Positions 31,371 to 33,242 of a DNA stretch of 33,242 nucleotides are shown one piece after another (the first letter of the stretch is position 1; the number at the start of each line of letters is the position of its first letter). A model generated the notes under the pieces. That model was not told the origin of the DNA. It worked only from the letters and a program-made list of their open reading frames with translations, and did not search any database. The DNA is taken from contig JBGTMR010000125.1 of NCBI GenBank assembly GCA_041743485.1, positions 1 through 33,242 on the forward strand, given 5' to 3'. The stretch comes from JANDLT01 sp041743485 (GTDB lineage Bacteria; Acidobacteriota; Blastocatellia; Pyrinomonadales; Pyrinomonadaceae). The position numbers were made by a program, and so were the translations under genes.

Positions 31371-33242
31371 TTACCCATCAACGCCGCACGCGCAAGTGTT
31401 GACTTCGCGCGTCACCGTATGACCGTCGGCGTAGATGTGCGTCGTGCAGGGCATACACGGGTCGAAGCTACGCAGCGTCCGCAGCAGGTCAATGCCTTTG
31501 TATTTTTCCGCGCTCTCGAAGTTTTCGAGAATCGGCGTGTTAAGCACGGCTTCTTCGTAGGGTCCGGGGTTGCCGAAATCGTCTATCGGCGAAGCGTTAA
31601 TGGTCGAGGGCGTGATGATCTGATAGTTCGTGACGATGCCGTTGTCGAGTTCCATGTGGTGCGACAGGAAGCCGCGCCCCGCGCCCCAGAAGCCGACGCC
31701 GATGCGGTTGCCGCGTGGGACTTCAAACTCTGTGCTGACGGCAGTTTTGCCTTGCTTCAAAAGTTCCAATCCCTTGAGCCAATCGCTCATCGCAACAAGC
31801 GTGGTGAACGCTACGCCGTGGGCGCGTGCGCGGTTGCGCTCGAAGGTGTTCCAGTCTTCGGGAATCTTCCATTCGACATCCATCTCCGGCATCGCGGCTT
31901 TTGGCAGACGCATCTTGAGACTCGTCCCCGTTGATTCGATAAATTGATTCGGGCGGATTTTCTGCGCGGCGGCGGTGTTCCAGACGCGGGCATACGAGCC
32001 TGCTTCAAAGACATGACGATCCCAACGCGGCGAGGTTGACCAAGTGTATTTCTCGCGCCAGTTCTGACCGCCGGGACGCGGCAGAGTTTCTTTGTTCCAC
32101 GGGTGGAAGGGCGAGAGCGGCGCACCGCTTGGGTCGGTCGCGTGTTTCAAGTTTTCGCCGTTCGTCCATTTTTCGTAGAACGAGTGTTCGATAAATTCTT
32201 CGATGCCGAGATTGATGTTTTGCAGTTTCGTCGTGACGAGCGTGCCGTCAACAATCGCGCCGGGAGTTGACCAACGGCGTTCGCCCCATTCGTTGCAGTT
32301 GGCGTAAGTCGCATCGTAAATATCAGGGTCGTCCCAGATGCCGAAATCAACCATCGTCTTCGGGCGCGAACCGCAGAGACGATAAGCCGGATTCGCGGTG
32401 TAGAAAAAGTCGGTCAAGTCGTCCCAAATCGCCACGACCTTTTTCGAGTAATCGAAAAACTTTTGAAGGCGCACGTAGATTTCGTTGAAGACTTGCAGCG
32501 TCACCGTCGTGCTGACGCCGCCCGGAACGAGTGTTTCGGGGTGCGGATATTTGCCGCCGATTGTGACATACGCTTCGCGCGCGACGCGCGTCATGTGCAG
32601 GGCTTCGAGATAGAGGCTGCCCGTCAGAGGGTTCATGTCGCGGAACAATTCGCTCATCAACTTGTAGCCGTGAACTTCCGCGTTAGGTGCTTCCGTGCGC
32701 GTCGCCAAGTCCCAAATTTCAGGGTTGGTCTGCTTGATGAGAACTTCGGAATAGTCGGGTCCGGCGAGCAGGAAAAGATGCAACGGGTTGTCGTAGAGAA
32801 ACTCAAGCGAGAGCATCAGATTGCGGACGATAATTCCGAGCGGCGGCGGCGTGATGCCGAAAGCCATCTCGATGCCCATCGCCGCGCACGACGAGTGGAC
32901 GCCGCCGCAGACGCCGCACGCGCGACTCGTGATGAAGATAGCATCGCGCGGGTCGCGCCCTTGCATAATCATTTCGTAGCCACGAAACAGGGTCGCCATC
33001 GAACGCGCCTCGATGAATTTGCGTTCCTTCAAATCCGCGACACCGTGAAAGGCGAGCGCACCGGCGATGCGCGTCACAGGGTCGAAATCAACGTCTTTGA
33101 TGTAGCCGTTGCGCGCAAGGAGTTCGCGCACTTTTTCGTAAGGCATCTGCCGAACCTGCGCCGCGCTCGTGACGGAGTTCGCCGTCGAATACGGGTCGCG
33201 TATGCCGCCGCGAAGGAAAGGTTTTCCGGCGTCGTCAAATTC
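31371..33242 (-). CDS. hhyL: [NiFe]-hydrogenase large subunit, group 1h-like, 5' end outside window
   Basis: 623 codons lie in the window; the frame is open to the right edge (KPFLRGGIRDPYSTANSVTS precedes the first internal ATG at 33146), so the true start is outside. Nickel-binding motif L1 reads SRACGVCGGVHS (window residues C109 and C112) instead of the RxCGxCxxxH of most groups. Motif L2 is DPCMPCTTH (C596, C599), followed by a 21-residue tail starting IYADGHTV that would be removed by the maturation protease. The RACGVCGG/DPCMPCTTH pair is typical of group 1h (formerly group 5), high-affinity enzymes that can use atmospheric H2. The small subunit gene should lie upstream, beyond the right edge. 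The rest of the operon continues leftwards with the membrane protein, protease-like, Rieske and Cys/His-tail genes. Confidence 0.92.
   Translation of the reverse strand, partial: EFDDAGKPFLRGGIRDPYSTANSVTSAAQVRQMPYEKVRELLARNGYIKDVDFDPVTRIAGALAFHGVADLKERKFIEARSMATLFRGYEMIMQGRDPRDAIFITSRACGVCGGVHSSCAAMGIEMAFGITPPPLGIIVRNLMLSLEFLYDNPLHLFLLAGPDYSEVLIKQTNPEIWDLATRTEAPNAEVHGYKLMSELFRDMNPLTGSLYLEALHMTRVAREAYVTIGGKYPHPETLVPGGVSTTVTLQVFNEIYVRLQKFFDYSKKVVAIWDDLTDFFYTANPAYRLCGSRPKTMVDFGIWDDPDIYDATYANCNEWGERRWSTPGAIVDGTLVTTKLQNINLGIEEFIEHSFYEKWTNGENLKHATDPSGAPLSPFHPWNKETLPRPGGQNWREKYTWSTSPRWDRHVFEAGSYARVWNTAAAQKIRPNQFIESTGTSLKMRLPKAAMPEMDVEWKIPEDWNTFERNRARAHGVAFTTLVAMSDWLKGLELLKQGKTAVSTEFEVPRGNRIGVGFWGAGRGFLSHHMELDNGIVTNYQIITPSTINASPIDDFGNPGPYEEAVLNTPILENFESAEKYKGIDLLRTLRSFDPCMPCTTHIYADGHTVTREVNTCACGVDG

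Overview
The window is moderately GC-rich, densely packed bacterial chromosome with no rRNA, tRNA or CRISPR that I can see. The gene mix suggests a soil-type aerobe or facultative organism: a group 1h-like [NiFe] uptake hydrogenase with a Rieske partner, sulfide/persulfide detoxification genes, a heavy-metal RND pump, and BlaI/M56 regulation. My best guess is Acidobacteriota (Blastocatellia-like), but this rests on gene content alone and is an inference.

Region 1 (1-9909) is a sulfur module. On the minus strand, reading leftwards from 8407, are: a secreted SoxB-like metallophosphatase-fold protein, a TlpA-type thioredoxin, a second 5'-nucleotidase-family protein, a third cytoplasmic one, a BLH/DUF442 phosphatase-like protein, a second TlpA thioredoxin, a CstB-like persulfide dioxygenase-rhodanese fusion, and a secreted rhodanese that is frameshifted and cut by the window edge. 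Diverging from this run, across a short palindrome, are an ArsR repressor, a tiny membrane protein whose reading frame crosses an in-frame TGA followed by a SECIS-like hairpin (candidate selenoprotein), and a TauE/SafE-type exporter. Together they look like an ArsR-controlled system that oxidises sulfane sulfur and exports sulfite.

Region 2 (10039-20084) holds a small YqaA-type membrane protein on the minus strand, then one long plus-strand run behind a good sigma-70-type promoter: HupE/UreJ-like membrane protein, transmembrane anchor protein, BlaI-type repressor, M56/BlaR1-type protease, lipoprotein, and a complete CzcCBA/CusCBA-type tripartite metal efflux pump.

Region 3 (20094-24389) has a SAM methyltransferase divergent from a LysR regulator, with a 27-bp palindrome built into the lysR promoter. 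An MFS exporter follows. Then comes a graveyard of two decayed insertion sequences: an IS6-family remnant that abuts an IS1-family element with both inverted repeats but a broken transposase.

Region 4 (24521-33242) is hydrogenase-related. On the plus strand are a complete HupD-type maturation protease and two DppB/DppC (possibly nickel) permeases with an orphan antitoxin gene between them. On the minus strand, reading leftwards from the right edge, are the hydrogenase large subunit (5' end outside the window), a small four-helix membrane protein, a maturation-protease homologue that has lost its metal ligands, a NifU-like/Rieske fusion that has lost the NifU cysteines, a winged-helix-like protein with a Cys/His-rich tail, and an ABC solute-binding protein with a C-terminal membrane anchor.
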